DNA of 64,000 bases from Candidatus Cloacimonas sp. (GTDB lineage: Bacteria > Cloacimonadota > Cloacimonadia > Cloacimonadales > Cloacimonadaceae), in contig JALOCJ010000003.1 of NCBI GenBank assembly GCA_023227825.1, positions 124,001-188,000 on the forward strand, given 5' to 3'. Shown here piece by piece: positions 16,965 through 26,265 of this stretch. Made by a program: the position numbers and the translations under genes. Within the stretch, counting starts at the first letter, position 1, and each line of letters begins with the position of its first letter. The notes under the pieces are model-generated. The model ran no database searches and had not been told where the DNA came from. It saw only the letters and a list, made by a program, of their open reading frames with translations.

Positions 16965-19193
16965 ATGCCTAACTTCAATATTACTCGTCGTGAAACCGAT
17001 TTTTGCGGACGCAAATTGATTGTGGAAACAGGCAAAATGGCAAAACAGGCAAATGGCAGTGTTTTTATTCAATATGGAGAAACAGCCGTTTTAGTTACAG
17101 CTACGATGTCTAAAGAGGCCGCGGAAGATCAGGATTTCTTTCCCTTAACAGTTGATTACATTGAAAAGATGTATGCAGCCGGCAAAATACCCGGCGGTTT
17201 TTTTAAGCGGGAGTCAAAGCCCTCTACGGATGCCACTTTGATGGCAAGGGTTATTGACCGTTCTATTCGTCCTTTGTTTCCGGAAGGTTTTCGGAATCAA
17301 GTTCATATTGTAGTAACCGTGTTATCCTTTGATGGAGTTACCGATCCTTCTACAATGGGTGTTTTTGGTGCTTCTTTGGCTCTTTCCATTTCCGATATAC
17401 CTTTTAACGGACCTATTGCCAGTGTAACAGTTGGCTACATTGATGACCAGTTTGTAGTAAATCCCCATTTTAACGAAATTGAAACCAAATCCAAGCTCAA
17501 TTTAACTGTAGCAGGAAGCGAGAGTTCAATTGTGATGATTGAATCGGCTGCTTCAGAACTGAGTGAAGAAATAATGCTGGATGCTGTTTTTACAGGTCAT
17601 AAGGAAATTCAAAAACTCTGCACTTTACAACAGGACTTTATTTCTACCTGTGGCAAGGAAAAGGTGGAAGTAGTTCTGGACAGCATTCCGGAAGAGATAA
17701 TGAGCAAGGTGGAAAATGCCTTTGGTGCAAAAATAGCGGAAGCAGCTGTTATTTTTGGCAAACAGGAAAGACAGGATGCTTTTGACACAGCTGAGGCAGA
17801 AATGGTAGAAATGTTTTCCAAACAGGAAGATACGGATTTAAGCCCTTGGGAAGAAAAGGAGAGATACTACAAAATGGCTTTTGATGAGCTTATTCGTCGC
17901 TATGTGCGTGATTCTATTTTAAGAAAACAGCATCGTGTAGATGGTCGCGGAACAGATGACATTCGGGAAATTACCTGTGAAATTGACATTTTACCCCGGG
18001 TACATGGCTCGGCACTTTTTACCAGGGGCGAAACACAATCCTTAGGAACTTTAACTTTAGGCGGTGGAACTGATGAACAAGTGATAGACGGCTTGGAAAT
18101 AGAATATAAGAAGAGCTTTTATCTGCATTACAATTTTCCTCCGTTCAGTGTTGGTGAAGTTGGAAGAATGGGTGCTACAGGTCGTCGTGAACTGGGACAT
18201 GGCAATTTGGCAGAAAGAGCTTTAAAAGCTGTTTTACCGGATAAAGAATTATTTCCCTATACTATTCGGGTGGTAGCAGATACTTTGGAATCAAACGGTT
18301 CTTCTTCTATGGCATCTGTTTGCAGTGGATGTTTAGCTTTAATGGCAGGTGGCGTTCCTATAAAATCTGCTGTTGCCGGAATCGCTATGGGCTTAATAAT
18401 GGAAGGTGAGGATTATATTGTTTTAACCGATATTATGGGTTTGGAAGATCACCTGGGAGATATGGATTTCAAGTGTGCAGGGACGCGGGAAGGCATTACG
18501 GCAATGCAGATGGATATTAAGATTTCGGGAATAACGCGAGAAATTATGGAAATTGCTTTAAATAAGGCAAAATCCGCACGCTTTAAGATTTTGGATATAA
18601 TGGCAGAATGCATTGCCGAACCAAGAAGTGAACTTGCTCCCTGGGCTCCCCGCATTGAATCCTTCAAAGTGCCTATAGATAAAATTGGAGAGATTATCGG
18701 ACCTGGCGGAAAGATGATCAAATCTATAATTGAAGAATGCCAGGTGCAGATTGATATTCAGGATGATGGAACGGTGAGAATTCTTTCTCCGGATAAGGAC
18801 TCCATCAATAAAGCTAAAAGTATAATTAAAGGAATTGCTGTTGATCCTGTAGCCGGTGATATGTTTGAAGGTCAGGTAACCCGTATTGAGCCCTACGGAA
18901 TTTTTGTTAAAATTTTGGGGGGAACGAAAGAAGGAATGGTGCATATTTCGGAAATGTATACCGGACGCATAAATCACCCGTTGGATATGGTTAAAATAGG
19001 AGATACAGTGCAAGTGAGAACCCTGGGAATGGATAAAGGGAAGCTTTCTTTATCTATGAAAGGAGTGGCAGGAAATCCTGAACCAAATCCTGATGCCCAT
19101 AGAGAAGAACATCAAAATTATCATCCCCAGCATCGGGATGACAGGAATAGAAGTAGAAATAGCGGCAGAAATGACTATCGTCATCATCGTTAA
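16965..19193 (+). CDS. pnp: Polyribonucleotide nucleotidyltransferase (PNPase)
   Basis: PNPase degrades RNA phosphorolytically from the 3' end. The 742-residue protein shows two RNase PH-like halves (GETAVLVTAT near 43, IDRSIRPLFPEGFRN near 92; GETQSLGTLTLG and SNGSSSMASVCSG in the second half), a KH domain (KIGEIIGPGGKMIKSI near 570) and an S1 domain (GQVTRIEPYGIFVKI near 635), then a basic His/Asn/Arg-rich tail. I start it at ATG 16965 (MPNFNITRR) because AAGGAGA lies 5 nt upstream; codons further 5' fall in the leader hairpin. Confidence 0.98.
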   Translation: MPNFNITRRETDFCGRKLIVETGKMAKQANGSVFIQYGETAVLVTATMSKEAAEDQDFFPLTVDYIEKMYAAGKIPGGFFKRESKPSTDATLMARVIDRSIRPLFPEGFRNQVHIVVTVLSFDGVTDPSTMGVFGASLALSISDIPFNGPIASVTVGYIDDQFVVNPHFNEIETKSKLNLTVAGSESSIVMIESAASELSEEIMLDAVFTGHKEIQKLCTLQQDFISTCGKEKVEVVLDSIPEEIMSKVENAFGAKIAEAAVIFGKQERQDAFDTAEAEMVEMFSKQEDTDLSPWEEKERYYKMAFDELIRRYVRDSILRKQHRVDGRGTDDIREITCEIDILPRVHGSALFTRGETQSLGTLTLGGGTDEQVIDGLEIEYKKSFYLHYNFPPFSVGEVGRMGATGRRELGHGNLAERALKAVLPDKELFPYTIRVVADTLESNGSSSMASVCSGCLALMAGGVPIKSAVAGIAMGLIMEGEDYIVLTDIMGLEDHLGDMDFKCAGTREGITAMQMDIKISGITREIMEIALNKAKSARFKILDIMAECIAEPRSELAPWAPRIESFKVPIDKIGEIIGPGGKMIKSIIEECQVQIDIQDDGTVRILSPDKDSINKAKSIIKGIAVDPVAGDMFEGQVTRIEPYGIFVKILGGTKEGMVHISEMYTGRINHPLDMVKIGDTVQVRTLGMDKGKLSLSMKGVAGNPEPNPDAHREEHQNYHPQHRDDRNRSRNSGRNDYRHHR

Positions 19194-19215
19194 AAAAAAC
19201 TAAATAGAGGAAAAA

Positions 19216-20616
19216 ATGGACTACAAAATAGCTGATTTAAGTTTGGCAGAATGGGGCAGGAAAGAAATTGATTTGGCAGAAGCAGAAATGCCCGGTCTGG
19301 TAGCTTTAAAAGAACGCTATCGTCATCGTAAACCTCTTGCCGGAGCCAAAATTACCGGTAGCTTGCATATGACAATTCAGACCGCTGTTTTAATTGAAAC
19401 ATTAGTAGAACTGGGAGCTCAAGTGCGTTGGGCAAGTTGTAATATTTTTTCTACGCAGGATAATGCAGCGGCGGCTATAGCCCAAAGAGGAATTCCAGTT
19501 TTTGCCTGGAAAGGAGAAACCCTGAAGGATTACTGGTGGTGTACTTTACAGGCACTTTCCTGGGAAGAAGGACCAGATTTAATTGTAGATGATGGTGGTG
19601 ATGCAACTTTGATGGTTCACGAGGGCTACCGTTTGGAAGAATTATATAAACAAACAGGAAAACTTCCTGAAGTTGATGCTGAGATTGAAGAAATGAGAAT
19701 TGTGCAGGAATTGCTTATCCATCAATTAACTATAGACCCTGGCAAATGGCATAGAGTTGTAAAATGCTTAAGGGGAGTTAGTGAAGAAACAACCACGGGA
19801 GTTCATCGTCTCTATCAAAGAAGGGAAGAAGGCACTTTGTTATTTCCTGCTGTTAATGTAAATGATTCGGTAACCAAATCCAAGTTTGATAATCTTTATG
19901 GCTGTAGAGAATCCCTTGCGGACGGCTTAAAGAGAGGAACGGATATTATGATTGCCGGTAAAATTGTTATGATTTGCGGTTATGGAGATGTGGGAAAGGG
20001 CTGTGCACAATCAATGCGTGGTTTGGGAGCCAGAGTTGTAATCAGTGAAATAGACCCTATTTGTGCATTGCAGGCAGCGATGGAAGGTTACGAAGTGAAT
20101 ACTGTAGATAATATGATAGAAATAGCGGATATTTTTATTACAGCAACAGGAAATTGTGATGTTATTCGGGTTGACCATATTTTGAAGATGAAAAACAATG
20201 CTATTCTGTGCAATATAGGCCATTTTGACAATGAAATTCAGGTAAATAAACTCTATGCAATGGAAGGAGTGGAAAGAGTGAATATCAAGCCCCAGGTGGA
20301 TTTAATAAAACTTCCTAATGATAAAGCGATTATTTTGCTTTCGGAAGGAAGGTTGGTTAATTTGGGTAATGCCACAGGTCATCCTTCCTTTGTAATGAGC
20401 TGTTCTTTCAGTAATCAGGTTTTGGCGCAAATAGAACTCTGGCAGAATGAGCACGAGATAAATGTTTATACTTTGCCTAAGAAATTGGATGAAGAAGTAG
20501 CACGTTTACATCTTCCCAAGCTGGGAGCACAATTAACTCAGCTCTCCAAAAAACAGGCAGAATATATTAATGTGCCAATTGAAGGACCTTATAAACAGGA
20601 TTATTATCGCTATTAA
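19216..20616 (+). CDS. ahcY: Adenosylhomocysteinase (S-adenosylhomocysteine hydrolase)
   Basis: The enzyme splits S-adenosylhomocysteine to adenosine and homocysteine, relieving product inhibition of methyltransferases. In 466 residues the sequence shows HMTIQTAVLIETL near 51, ASCNIFSTQDNAAAA, the NAD-binding GYGDVGKGCAQS near 255, TATGNCDVI, NIGHFDNEI and the C-terminal IEGPYKQDYYRY ending, all diagnostic. It lies 22 nt after pnp with AGAGGAA before the ATG. Confidence 0.98.
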   Translation: MDYKIADLSLAEWGRKEIDLAEAEMPGLVALKERYRHRKPLAGAKITGSLHMTIQTAVLIETLVELGAQVRWASCNIFSTQDNAAAAIAQRGIPVFAWKGETLKDYWWCTLQALSWEEGPDLIVDDGGDATLMVHEGYRLEELYKQTGKLPEVDAEIEEMRIVQELLIHQLTIDPGKWHRVVKCLRGVSEETTTGVHRLYQRREEGTLLFPAVNVNDSVTKSKFDNLYGCRESLADGLKRGTDIMIAGKIVMICGYGDVGKGCAQSMRGLGARVVISEIDPICALQAAMEGYEVNTVDNMIEIADIFITATGNCDVIRVDHILKMKNNAILCNIGHFDNEIQVNKLYAMEGVERVNIKPQVDLIKLPNDKAIILLSEGRLVNLGNATGHPSFVMSCSFSNQVLAQIELWQNEHEINVYTLPKKLDEEVARLHLPKLGAQLTQLSKKQAEYINVPIEGPYKQDYYRY

Positions 20617-20618
20617 AG

Positions 20619-21194
20619 ATGGCTACGCATAAACCGGTTTATGTAGATGAACTTTACGGTGAACTGGAGCTTTTCACAGATGAAAGAAAATGGATTGTAG
20701 TGCATACAAAACCACGCTGCGAAAAGAAACTTGCCGATTATGCAAAACAGCATCAGATAACTTATTACCTGCCTCAATATACTTCTAAGCGGGTTTATCA
20801 AAGACGCAAAGTAGATGTAAATAAAGTGCTTTTTCCTTCATATTTATTTGCAGGTGTTGATTTTAAAGGCAAGCAGGAATTGCAGATATCAGGTTATACT
20901 GTAAATTTTCTGAAAGTGAATGCTCAAAAAGAACTGATTGAGGAATTACAAGCAATCTATTATGGCAGGCAGAAAAATGTGGCAATGGAACCCGGTCTTT
21001 GGTTGGAAAAGGGTTTGGAAGTGGAAATTGTAAACGGTCCCTTGAAAGGCATCAGAGGTGTAGTTGAAGACCAATCCAAACTTACGGAAGTGCGTTTGCA
21101 GGTAAATATTTTAAGGCAGGCAGTACTGGTTAAAGTAAAAACTGAAGACATCAAGATTATTGGTGAATTTGAAATTGTGGAGATTGATAAATGA
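20619..21194 (+). CDS. NusG paralogue (RfaH/UpxY-like specialised antiterminator)
   Basis: The 191-residue protein has an N-terminal NGN domain (KWIVVHTKPRCEKKLADYAK, about 24-43; QRRKVDVNKVLFPSYLFAG, about 62-80) and a C-terminal KOW-type domain (VEIVNGPLKGIRGVVED, about 135-151). Housekeeping NusG usually sits with secE and rplK, which are not here. This copy is coupled (ATGA) to an epimerase and a UDP-glucose dehydrogenase, the setting of RfaH/UpxY/LoaP paralogues that act on polysaccharide operons. It starts 2 nt after ahcY. Confidence 0.8.
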   Translation: MATHKPVYVDELYGELELFTDERKWIVVHTKPRCEKKLADYAKQHQITYYLPQYTSKRVYQRRKVDVNKVLFPSYLFAGVDFKGKQELQISGYTVNFLKVNAQKELIEELQAIYYGRQKNVAMEPGLWLEKGLEVEIVNGPLKGIRGVVEDQSKLTEVRLQVNILRQAVLVKVKTEDIKIIGEFEIVEIDK

Positions 21195-22123
21195 AGATAT
21201 TAGTTACAGGAGGAGCAGGTTTTATCGGTTCCAATGTAGCAGATGCCTATATTCAAGCAGGTCACGAAGTAGTTATTGTAGATAATTTGGTAACGGGTAA
21301 TAGGCGTAACATCAATCCTAAAGCGATTTTTTACGAAATGGATATTTGTGCTGAGAGTTTAAGCGAGGTTTTTGCAAAAGAAAAACCCGATATTGTAAAT
21401 CATCATTCTGCTCAAATAAGCGTTCCTCTCTCCATTGAAAATCCGCTGCTGGATGTAATAAACAATGTTTATGGTTGGGTGAATGTATTGCAGAATTGCC
21501 TTAGAGCAGGAGTGAAAAAAGTTATCTATATCTCTTCCGGAGGAGCTATTTATGGCGAGGCGGAAGAATATCCTACATCTGAAAAATATAATCCTAAGCC
21601 CCTTTCCATTTATGCGATAAATAAAAGTGTAGGAGAGGACTATCTATATTTTTACCGTCATCAATACGGTTTAAATTACACAGTTTTGCGTTATGCCAAT
21701 GTTTACGGACCGAGACAAATATCCCAGGGAGAGGCAGGAGTGGTATCGCTTTTTACAGAAAAACTGTTGAAAGATGAAATACCAACTGTCTATCGTTATG
21801 AGAATGAGCCGGACGGAATGATTCGGGACTATGTTTATGTTGGGGATGTTGTTCAAGCCAATTTACTTGCTCTGGAAAAAGGAGAGGGGGAAGTTTTCAA
21901 TATTGGAACTTGTATTCCGACAACTACTAAAGATTTATATTATGCAATAGCAAAGCAATTGGGAATAAACCGGGAACCGCAATACGGACCTGCCAGAAAG
22001 GGAGATTTACATCGTTCTCTGCTTTCCTGCGAAAAAGCAAAAAAGGGTTTAGGTTGGAAACCTGAAACAGGTCTTAGCGAAGGTATTTCCCAAGTTATAA
22101 AATATTTTAAGGAGCTAAAATGA
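21191..22123 (+). CDS. NAD-dependent nucleotide-sugar epimerase/dehydratase (GalE-like SDR)
   Basis: Extended SDR of 310 residues: GGAGFIGSNVAD at 7-18 binds NAD, the active-site Ser is in YISSGGAIYGE (about 115-125) and the Tyr-x3-Lys in IYAINKSVGE (about 143-150). FNIGTC and the terminal GWKPETGLSEGI also fit UDP-glucose 4-epimerases. Substrate is probably a UDP-hexose, but specificity is not fixed by sequence. ATG overlaps the NusG-paralogue stop, and its own stop overlaps the next ATG. Confidence 0.88.
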   Translation: MKILVTGGAGFIGSNVADAYIQAGHEVVIVDNLVTGNRRNINPKAIFYEMDICAESLSEVFAKEKPDIVNHHSAQISVPLSIENPLLDVINNVYGWVNVLQNCLRAGVKKVIYISSGGAIYGEAEEYPTSEKYNPKPLSIYAINKSVGEDYLYFYRHQYGLNYTVLRYANVYGPRQISQGEAGVVSLFTEKLLKDEIPTVYRYENEPDGMIRDYVYVGDVVQANLLALEKGEGEVFNIGTCIPTTTKDLYYAIAKQLGINREPQYGPARKGDLHRSLLSCEKAKKGLGWKPETGLSEGISQVIKYFKELK

Positions 22124-23442
22124 AAATAGCTGTTATAGGAAGTGGCTATGTTGGCTTAACTACAAGTGCCTGTTTTGCCGAAATGGGGAATACGGTAATC
22201 AGTGTAGATAAGGATGAAAACAAAATAGAAATGCTGAAATCAGGCAAAGTTCCTATTTACGAGCCCGGTTTGGAAGATATGATTCTGCGCAATATGACTG
22301 CCAAGCGACTAAGTTTTACAATACATACTAAACAGGCAGTTCAGGAATCACAAATTATATTTATAGCTGTAGGAACTCCTCCAGGGGAAGATGGTTCTGC
22401 AGATTTACAATATGTTATTGCTGCGGCTGAGGAAGTTGCTTCCTGTATGAACGAACCCAAAATAATTGTTAATAAATCTACAGTGCCTGTGGGAACAGCT
22501 GATTTGGTGAGCGCAGAAATTGAGAAAGTGCTTAATTCTCGCGGTGTGGATATAAAATATAGTATTGTTTCCAATCCTGAATTTCTGAAAGAGGGCTCTG
22601 CTATAGATGATTTTATGAGTCCGGATAGAGTTGTGATTGGAACGGATCAACCCGCAGCTGGAGAAATTCTGAGAACTCTCTATGAACCATTTTGCAGAAC
22701 AAATGACCGTGTTTTGATAATGAGTATTCGTTCAGCAGAAATGACAAAATATGCGGCTAATGCTTTTCTGGCTACAAAAATATCTTATATCAACGAAATT
22801 TCCCGTCTTTGTGATGCCTACGATGCAGATATTGCAGAAGTGAGAAAGGGAATGTGTAGTGATTCGCGTATTGGTTATAAATTTATTTTTCCCGGAGTGG
22901 GTTATGGGGGAAGTTGTTTTCCCAAGGACATCAAAGCGCTCATTAATATGTCTTGTAAAGTTGGCTATGAACCGCGAATTTTAAAAGCAGTGGAAGAAGT
23001 TAATGCTGAGCAGAAAAAGGTTTTGGTGGAAAAAGTGAGAGCTCATTTTGGTAACAATTTGAAAGGTAAGACCTTTGCCGTTTGGGGTTTGGCTTTCAAA
23101 CCGCAAACAGATGATATGCGTGAAGCACCTTCTATTGTCATAATCAATGAACTAATAGCTATGGGAGCTACTATTAAAGCTTATGATCCAGTAGCTATGC
23201 AGGAAGCGAAAAAGGTCTTCGGCAATAATCATTCCGTAACTCTTTGTGCCGACGAATATGAAACCCTGAAAGATGCAGAAGCAATGATACTGATAACGGA
23301 ATGGCACCAGTTTCGTTATCCCGATTTTGAAAGGATGAGTAAAATTATGCGCAAAAAAGTTATCTTTGACGGTCGGAATCAATATAATCCTAAAGCGGTT
23401 AAGGATATGGGTTTTACTTATTATGGAATTGGTCGTCATTAA
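22120..23442 (+). CDS. UDP-glucose 6-dehydrogenase family protein
   Basis: The 440-residue protein has the NAD site GSGYVGLTTSACFAEMG at 7-23, VGTPPGEDGSADL, STVPVGTAD, SNPEFLKEGSAIDDFMSPDRVVIG and the catalytic Cys in GVGYGGSCFPKD (about 259-270). The C-terminal GLAFKPQTDDMREAPS block is also typical. It oxidises UDP-glucose to UDP-glucuronate for surface polysaccharides. Coupled by ATGA to the epimerase; together with the NusG paralogue it looks like the remains or start of a surface-sugar module. Confidence 0.92.
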   Translation: MKIAVIGSGYVGLTTSACFAEMGNTVISVDKDENKIEMLKSGKVPIYEPGLEDMILRNMTAKRLSFTIHTKQAVQESQIIFIAVGTPPGEDGSADLQYVIAAAEEVASCMNEPKIIVNKSTVPVGTADLVSAEIEKVLNSRGVDIKYSIVSNPEFLKEGSAIDDFMSPDRVVIGTDQPAAGEILRTLYEPFCRTNDRVLIMSIRSAEMTKYAANAFLATKISYINEISRLCDAYDADIAEVRKGMCSDSRIGYKFIFPGVGYGGSCFPKDIKALINMSCKVGYEPRILKAVEEVNAEQKKVLVEKVRAHFGNNLKGKTFAVWGLAFKPQTDDMREAPSIVIINELIAMGATIKAYDPVAMQEAKKVFGNNHSVTLCADEYETLKDAEAMILITEWHQFRYPDFERMSKIMRKKVIFDGRNQYNPKAVKDMGFTYYGIGRH

Positions 23443-23558
23443 AGCGTTAGCAGACAATTACAGGAAAGGTTTAAAAAATTTATCTTGACATAAATAAGGT
23501 ATCTAAAATTTAAGGAAAAAATGGAAAATAATTATGTTCATTATAAAGAGGAGAATGA

Positions 23559-23852
23559 ATGGTAAAATTAAGATTGAGAAGGATGGGAGCTATAAATCAG
23601 CCCTTTTACCGAATTGTAGCTGTTGATTCACGAAAAAAGCGGGACGGAAAATATATTGAATCCATCGGCTGGTATGATCCCAAGCCCGATCCTTCCCAAA
23701 TGAAAATAGATACAGAACGTGCTCTTTATTGGCTTGGCGTTGGTGCACAGCCATCAGATACAGTTCGTTCCCTGTTACGCAAAGCAGGTGTCTTACAAAT
23801 TTGGCATAATAGTAAACAAAACAAGAACCAGAAAACTGCGGAAGCAGAATAA
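23559..23852 (+). CDS. rpsP: 30S ribosomal protein S16
   Basis: The 97-residue protein starts VKLRLRRMGAINQPFYRIVAVDSRKKRDGKYIE, the S16 hallmark, with a later ALYWLGVGAQPSDTVRSLLRKAG. AGAGGAGAA supports the ATG. It heads the widely conserved rpsP-khpA-rimM-trmD-rplS operon. A TTGACA at 23485-23490 may be its -35 box. Confidence 0.99.
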   Translation: MVKLRLRRMGAINQPFYRIVAVDSRKKRDGKYIESIGWYDPKPDPSQMKIDTERALYWLGVGAQPSDTVRSLLRKAGVLQIWHNSKQNKNQKTAEAE

Positions 23853-23878
23853 AGTATAAAAGAAAACTGAGGTGAAAA

Positions 23879-24109
23879 ATGAAAGATCTCATTGAATTCA
23901 TTGTTAAAGCTCTGGTTGATGATCCTTCGGAAGTGAATATTACCGAGATCACTGGCGACAAAATTACCCTTTATGAGCTTAGGGTTTCCAAATCAGATAT
24001 TGGAAAAGTTATCGGCAAACGCGGTAGAACCGCAAGTGCCATCAGAACCATAATTAATGCTGTTAGCACAAAACAGGGGAAGCGTGCCGAGCTCGAAATT
24101 ATCGAGTAA
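23879..24109 (+). CDS. khpA: KH-domain RNA-binding protein KhpA
   Basis: The 76-residue protein is a single KH domain with the loop IGKVIGKRGRTASAIRTII (about 40-58) and a start MKDLIEFIVKALVDDP typical of the YlqC/KhpA group. It binds RNA, often together with KhpB. Its stop TAA is directly followed by the ATG of rimM. Confidence 0.96.
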   Translation: MKDLIEFIVKALVDDPSEVNITEITGDKITLYELRVSKSDIGKVIGKRGRTASAIRTIINAVSTKQGKRAELEIIE

Positions 24110-24640
24110 ATGAAATATCCCTTTTTAATCGGAATCGGCAAACTGGGTAGGCAGAATAGCGATGGCTTTCATCCTGTGATGATCAAGCCGGGATACAGAA
24201 GTATGTTTTCTGAGCTTGAGGAGCTGTATTTGATCTTTAACAGCGATAGAGTGTTTTATGTAACTATCAGTGAGAGAATGCGGAAAGATAATAAAACCTG
24301 GATAAAACTAAAGGAAGAAGGCGTTTCCGAAGAACAATTTCTGCACAAAGATGTAGTAATTGCCATAGATGAAACCGCGACAAAGATGGAAGAATCATCT
24401 CTTAATTATCTTTTGGGTTACCAGGTTATATTTGCGGGTAAGGAATTGGGAATTGTAGAGGACTTTTTTTTCAACGGAGCGCAGGATGTTTTGCAGATTG
24501 TGGATAACCAGGGAACGGAATATTTGGTTCCGTTTGTAGAGTATTATATAGATACGGTAATGGATAATCTCCAATGTGTTATTCTGCAAAATGCTGCAGA
24601 CCTAATTGCTCTTTATAAAGCAGAAGCAAAAAAGAAATGA
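24110..24640 (+). CDS. rimM: Ribosome maturation factor RimM
   Basis: The 176-residue protein has the expected two-part design: an N-terminal beta-barrel and a C-terminal PRC-barrel-like half (LLGYQVIFAGKELGIVEDFF; LVPFVEYYIDTVM). RimM assists 30S head assembly near S19. The sequence is fairly divergent at the N-terminus, where GKLGRQNSDGFHPV replaces the usual GxxGxxGEV. Position between khpA and trmD makes the call secure. It overlaps trmD by 4 nt. Confidence 0.88.
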   Translation: MKYPFLIGIGKLGRQNSDGFHPVMIKPGYRSMFSELEELYLIFNSDRVFYVTISERMRKDNKTWIKLKEEGVSEEQFLHKDVVIAIDETATKMEESSLNYLLGYQVIFAGKELGIVEDFFFNGAQDVLQIVDNQGTEYLVPFVEYYIDTVMDNLQCVILQNAADLIALYKAEAKKK

Positions 24641-25308
24641 CCTTTGAAGTCCTCTCTCTTTTTCCCGATGCCTTTAGTGGCTTTTTAAACACCAGCATAA
24701 TTGCCCGGGCGATAGAAAAAAAACTACTGCAGGTTCAACTGACAGATTATCGTCGGTTTTCTCTAAATAAACACCATAAAGTTGATGATTATCCTTATGG
24801 TGGTTTTCCTGGAATGGTTATTCAAGCACAGCCGATTTATTCTGCTTTAACAGAAATTTTAGAGGAAGGAAATGCTCCAGTTGTTTATTTTACTCCGCAG
24901 GGGCGTCCTCTAACTCACAAGATTTTAGAGAGTTATACTTTCTATAAACGCATAATCCTGCTCTGCGGTCACTATAAGGAAATTGATCAAAGAGTGCGTG
25001 ATCTTTGTGTTTCGGATGAAATTTCGTTGGGGGATTATGTTTTGAGCGGAGGAGAAATTCCTGCGATAGCTTTTATAGATGGAGTAAGTAGATTACTACC
25101 AGGAGTGCTGAGTGATTTGGAAAGTGCCAATAGTGATTCTTTTAGTGATAAAGGGCTTGGTTTTCCCTGTTATACAAGACCGGAAAATTTTCTGGGCTTA
25201 AGCGTTCCGGAAGTTCTACTTAGCGGAAATCATAAAGAAGTAATGAACTGGGCACTTGAGCAGGGAAAACATTTAACCGAAACCCGCAGACCCGATTTGA
25301 AAAAGTAA
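24637..25308 (+). CDS. trmD: tRNA (guanine-37-N1)-methyltransferase
   Basis: TrmD methylates G37 next to the anticodon, preventing frameshifts. The 223-residue protein shows FEVLSLFPDAFSGFLNTSI at the start, the knotted SAM site LLCGHYKEIDQRV (about 107-119) and EISLGDYVLSGGEIPA (about 128-143), and a late YTRPENFLGLSVPEVLLSGNH. ATGA overlap with rimM suggests translational coupling. Confidence 0.98.
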   Translation: MTFEVLSLFPDAFSGFLNTSIIARAIEKKLLQVQLTDYRRFSLNKHHKVDDYPYGGFPGMVIQAQPIYSALTEILEEGNAPVVYFTPQGRPLTHKILESYTFYKRIILLCGHYKEIDQRVRDLCVSDEISLGDYVLSGGEIPAIAFIDGVSRLLPGVLSDLESANSDSFSDKGLGFPCYTRPENFLGLSVPEVLLSGNHKEVMNWALEQGKHLTETRRPDLKK

Positions 25309-25366
25309 AACAAACAAGCAGGAAGAAAGAAACCAAAATCTAATGATGTGAGCAGGGAATTTGCCT

Positions 25367-25386
25367 GAGGGGAATTCTTTTCCCTC
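25367..25386 (+). terminator. Hairpin between trmD and rplS, possible attenuator
   Basis: GAGGGGAA (25367-25374) pairs with TTTTCCCTC (25378-25386), allowing one G-T pair, and is followed by GGTTTTATTTTA. It may terminate or attenuate trmD transcripts, or be part of an L19 leader. The 220-nt leader up to rplS has no gene. Confidence 0.4.
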
Positions 25387-25528
25387 CGGTTTTATTTTAT
25401 GACAGCTATGTTTTTAATGAAGTAAATAAATACCCGAACGGGATAGAGAAAAAGCTTTTTTTAATCCGTTCAATCCTTGTTTGCATAAGGTTTTTTCCCT
25501 TCCGAGTATATATAGGGGAGGAACCCAA

Positions 25529-25882
25529 ATGGATATTCTGCAACAAGTTGGCAGAGACCAAATCAGAACTGACTTACCGGATTATCGTGTTGGTGATACC
25601 GTTAAAGTCCATTATAAAATTAAAGAAGGTAACAAAGAACGCATTCAGGTTTTTCAGGGCATCGTTATTCAAAAACGAGGTGCCGGCGTATCTAAAACAT
25701 TTACTGTGCGTAAGGTCTCCAGTGGCATTGGAGTAGAGAGGATTTTTCCTCAAAATTCTCCCAATATTGATAAACTTGAGATTATTCGTCATGGACAGGT
25801 AAGAAGAGCGAAACTATTTTATCTTCGTAGTGCTCAAGGTAAAGCAGGAAGAATCAAAGAAAAAAGAAGATTCACTGTGTAG
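25529..25882 (+). CDS. rplS: 50S ribosomal protein L19
   Basis: The 117-residue protein has the L19 pattern: LPDYRVGDTVKVHYKIKEGNKERIQVFQGIVI (about 14-45), RKVSSGIGVERIFP and RRAKLFYLR near the end. I start it at ATG 25529 (MDILQQVG) because GGGGAGG sits just upstream; the in-frame codon at 25481 lies in the leader. It closes the rpsP operon and is followed by a strong terminator. Confidence 0.98.
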   Translation: MDILQQVGRDQIRTDLPDYRVGDTVKVHYKIKEGNKERIQVFQGIVIQKRGAGVSKTFTVRKVSSGIGVERIFPQNSPNIDKLEIIRHGQVRRAKLFYLRSAQGKAGRIKEKRRFTV

Positions 25883-25902
25883 TTACACTAAAACTAATCT
25901 TC

Positions 25903-25938
25903 AGCCCCTTCTTATATTTTAGGAAGGGGCTTTATTTT
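25903..25938 (+). terminator. Rho-independent terminator after rplS
   Basis: AGCCCCTTC (25903-25911) and GAAGGGGCT (25923-25931) form a perfect 9-bp stem with an 11-nt loop, followed by TTATTTT. Confidence 0.92.
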
Positions 25939-25950
25939 GTGTAGACGGAA

Positions 25951-26251
25951 GAACGATGTCCCCGTCGTTCATTTATGATAAGATGTCAACCTTCCGGAAG
26001 AACGACGTCCCCGTCGTTCATTTATGAGAGGATAACTTGTTAAGGCAAGCTGTTTAAACAATGAATTTGGTTGACGAGGACGTCAACCATCCGGAAGAAC
26101 GACGTCCCCGTCGTTCATTTATGAGAGGATAACTTGTTAAGGCAAGCTGTTTAAACAATGAATTTGGTTGACGAGGACGTCAACCATCCGGGGTATTTGG
26201 TTGACGAGGATGTCAACCATCCTGGGTATTTGGCTGACGAGGATGTCAACC
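25951..26251. repeat. Cluster of palindromic hairpins with a 97-bp tandem duplication
   Basis: Copies GAAC-type (25951-25970, 26000-26019, 26097-26116) and GGTT-type (26069-26088, 26166-26185, 26199-26218, 26232-26251) alternate. A 97-bp unit starting at 25994 is repeated at 26091 and partly at 26188. Most copies keep 8-bp stems around 4-nt loops. The stretch is the intergenic region before ogt and the last copy's CCGGAG supplies the ogt ribosome site. Confidence 0.88.
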
Positions 26252-26265
26252 ATCCGGAGATATAT

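Noticed and set aside
23485..23509. Complete promoter for rpsP
   Set aside because: TTGACA is present but the nearest TAAAAT is only 13 bp away and no good -10 lies at 16-18 bp, so only the -35 is noted.
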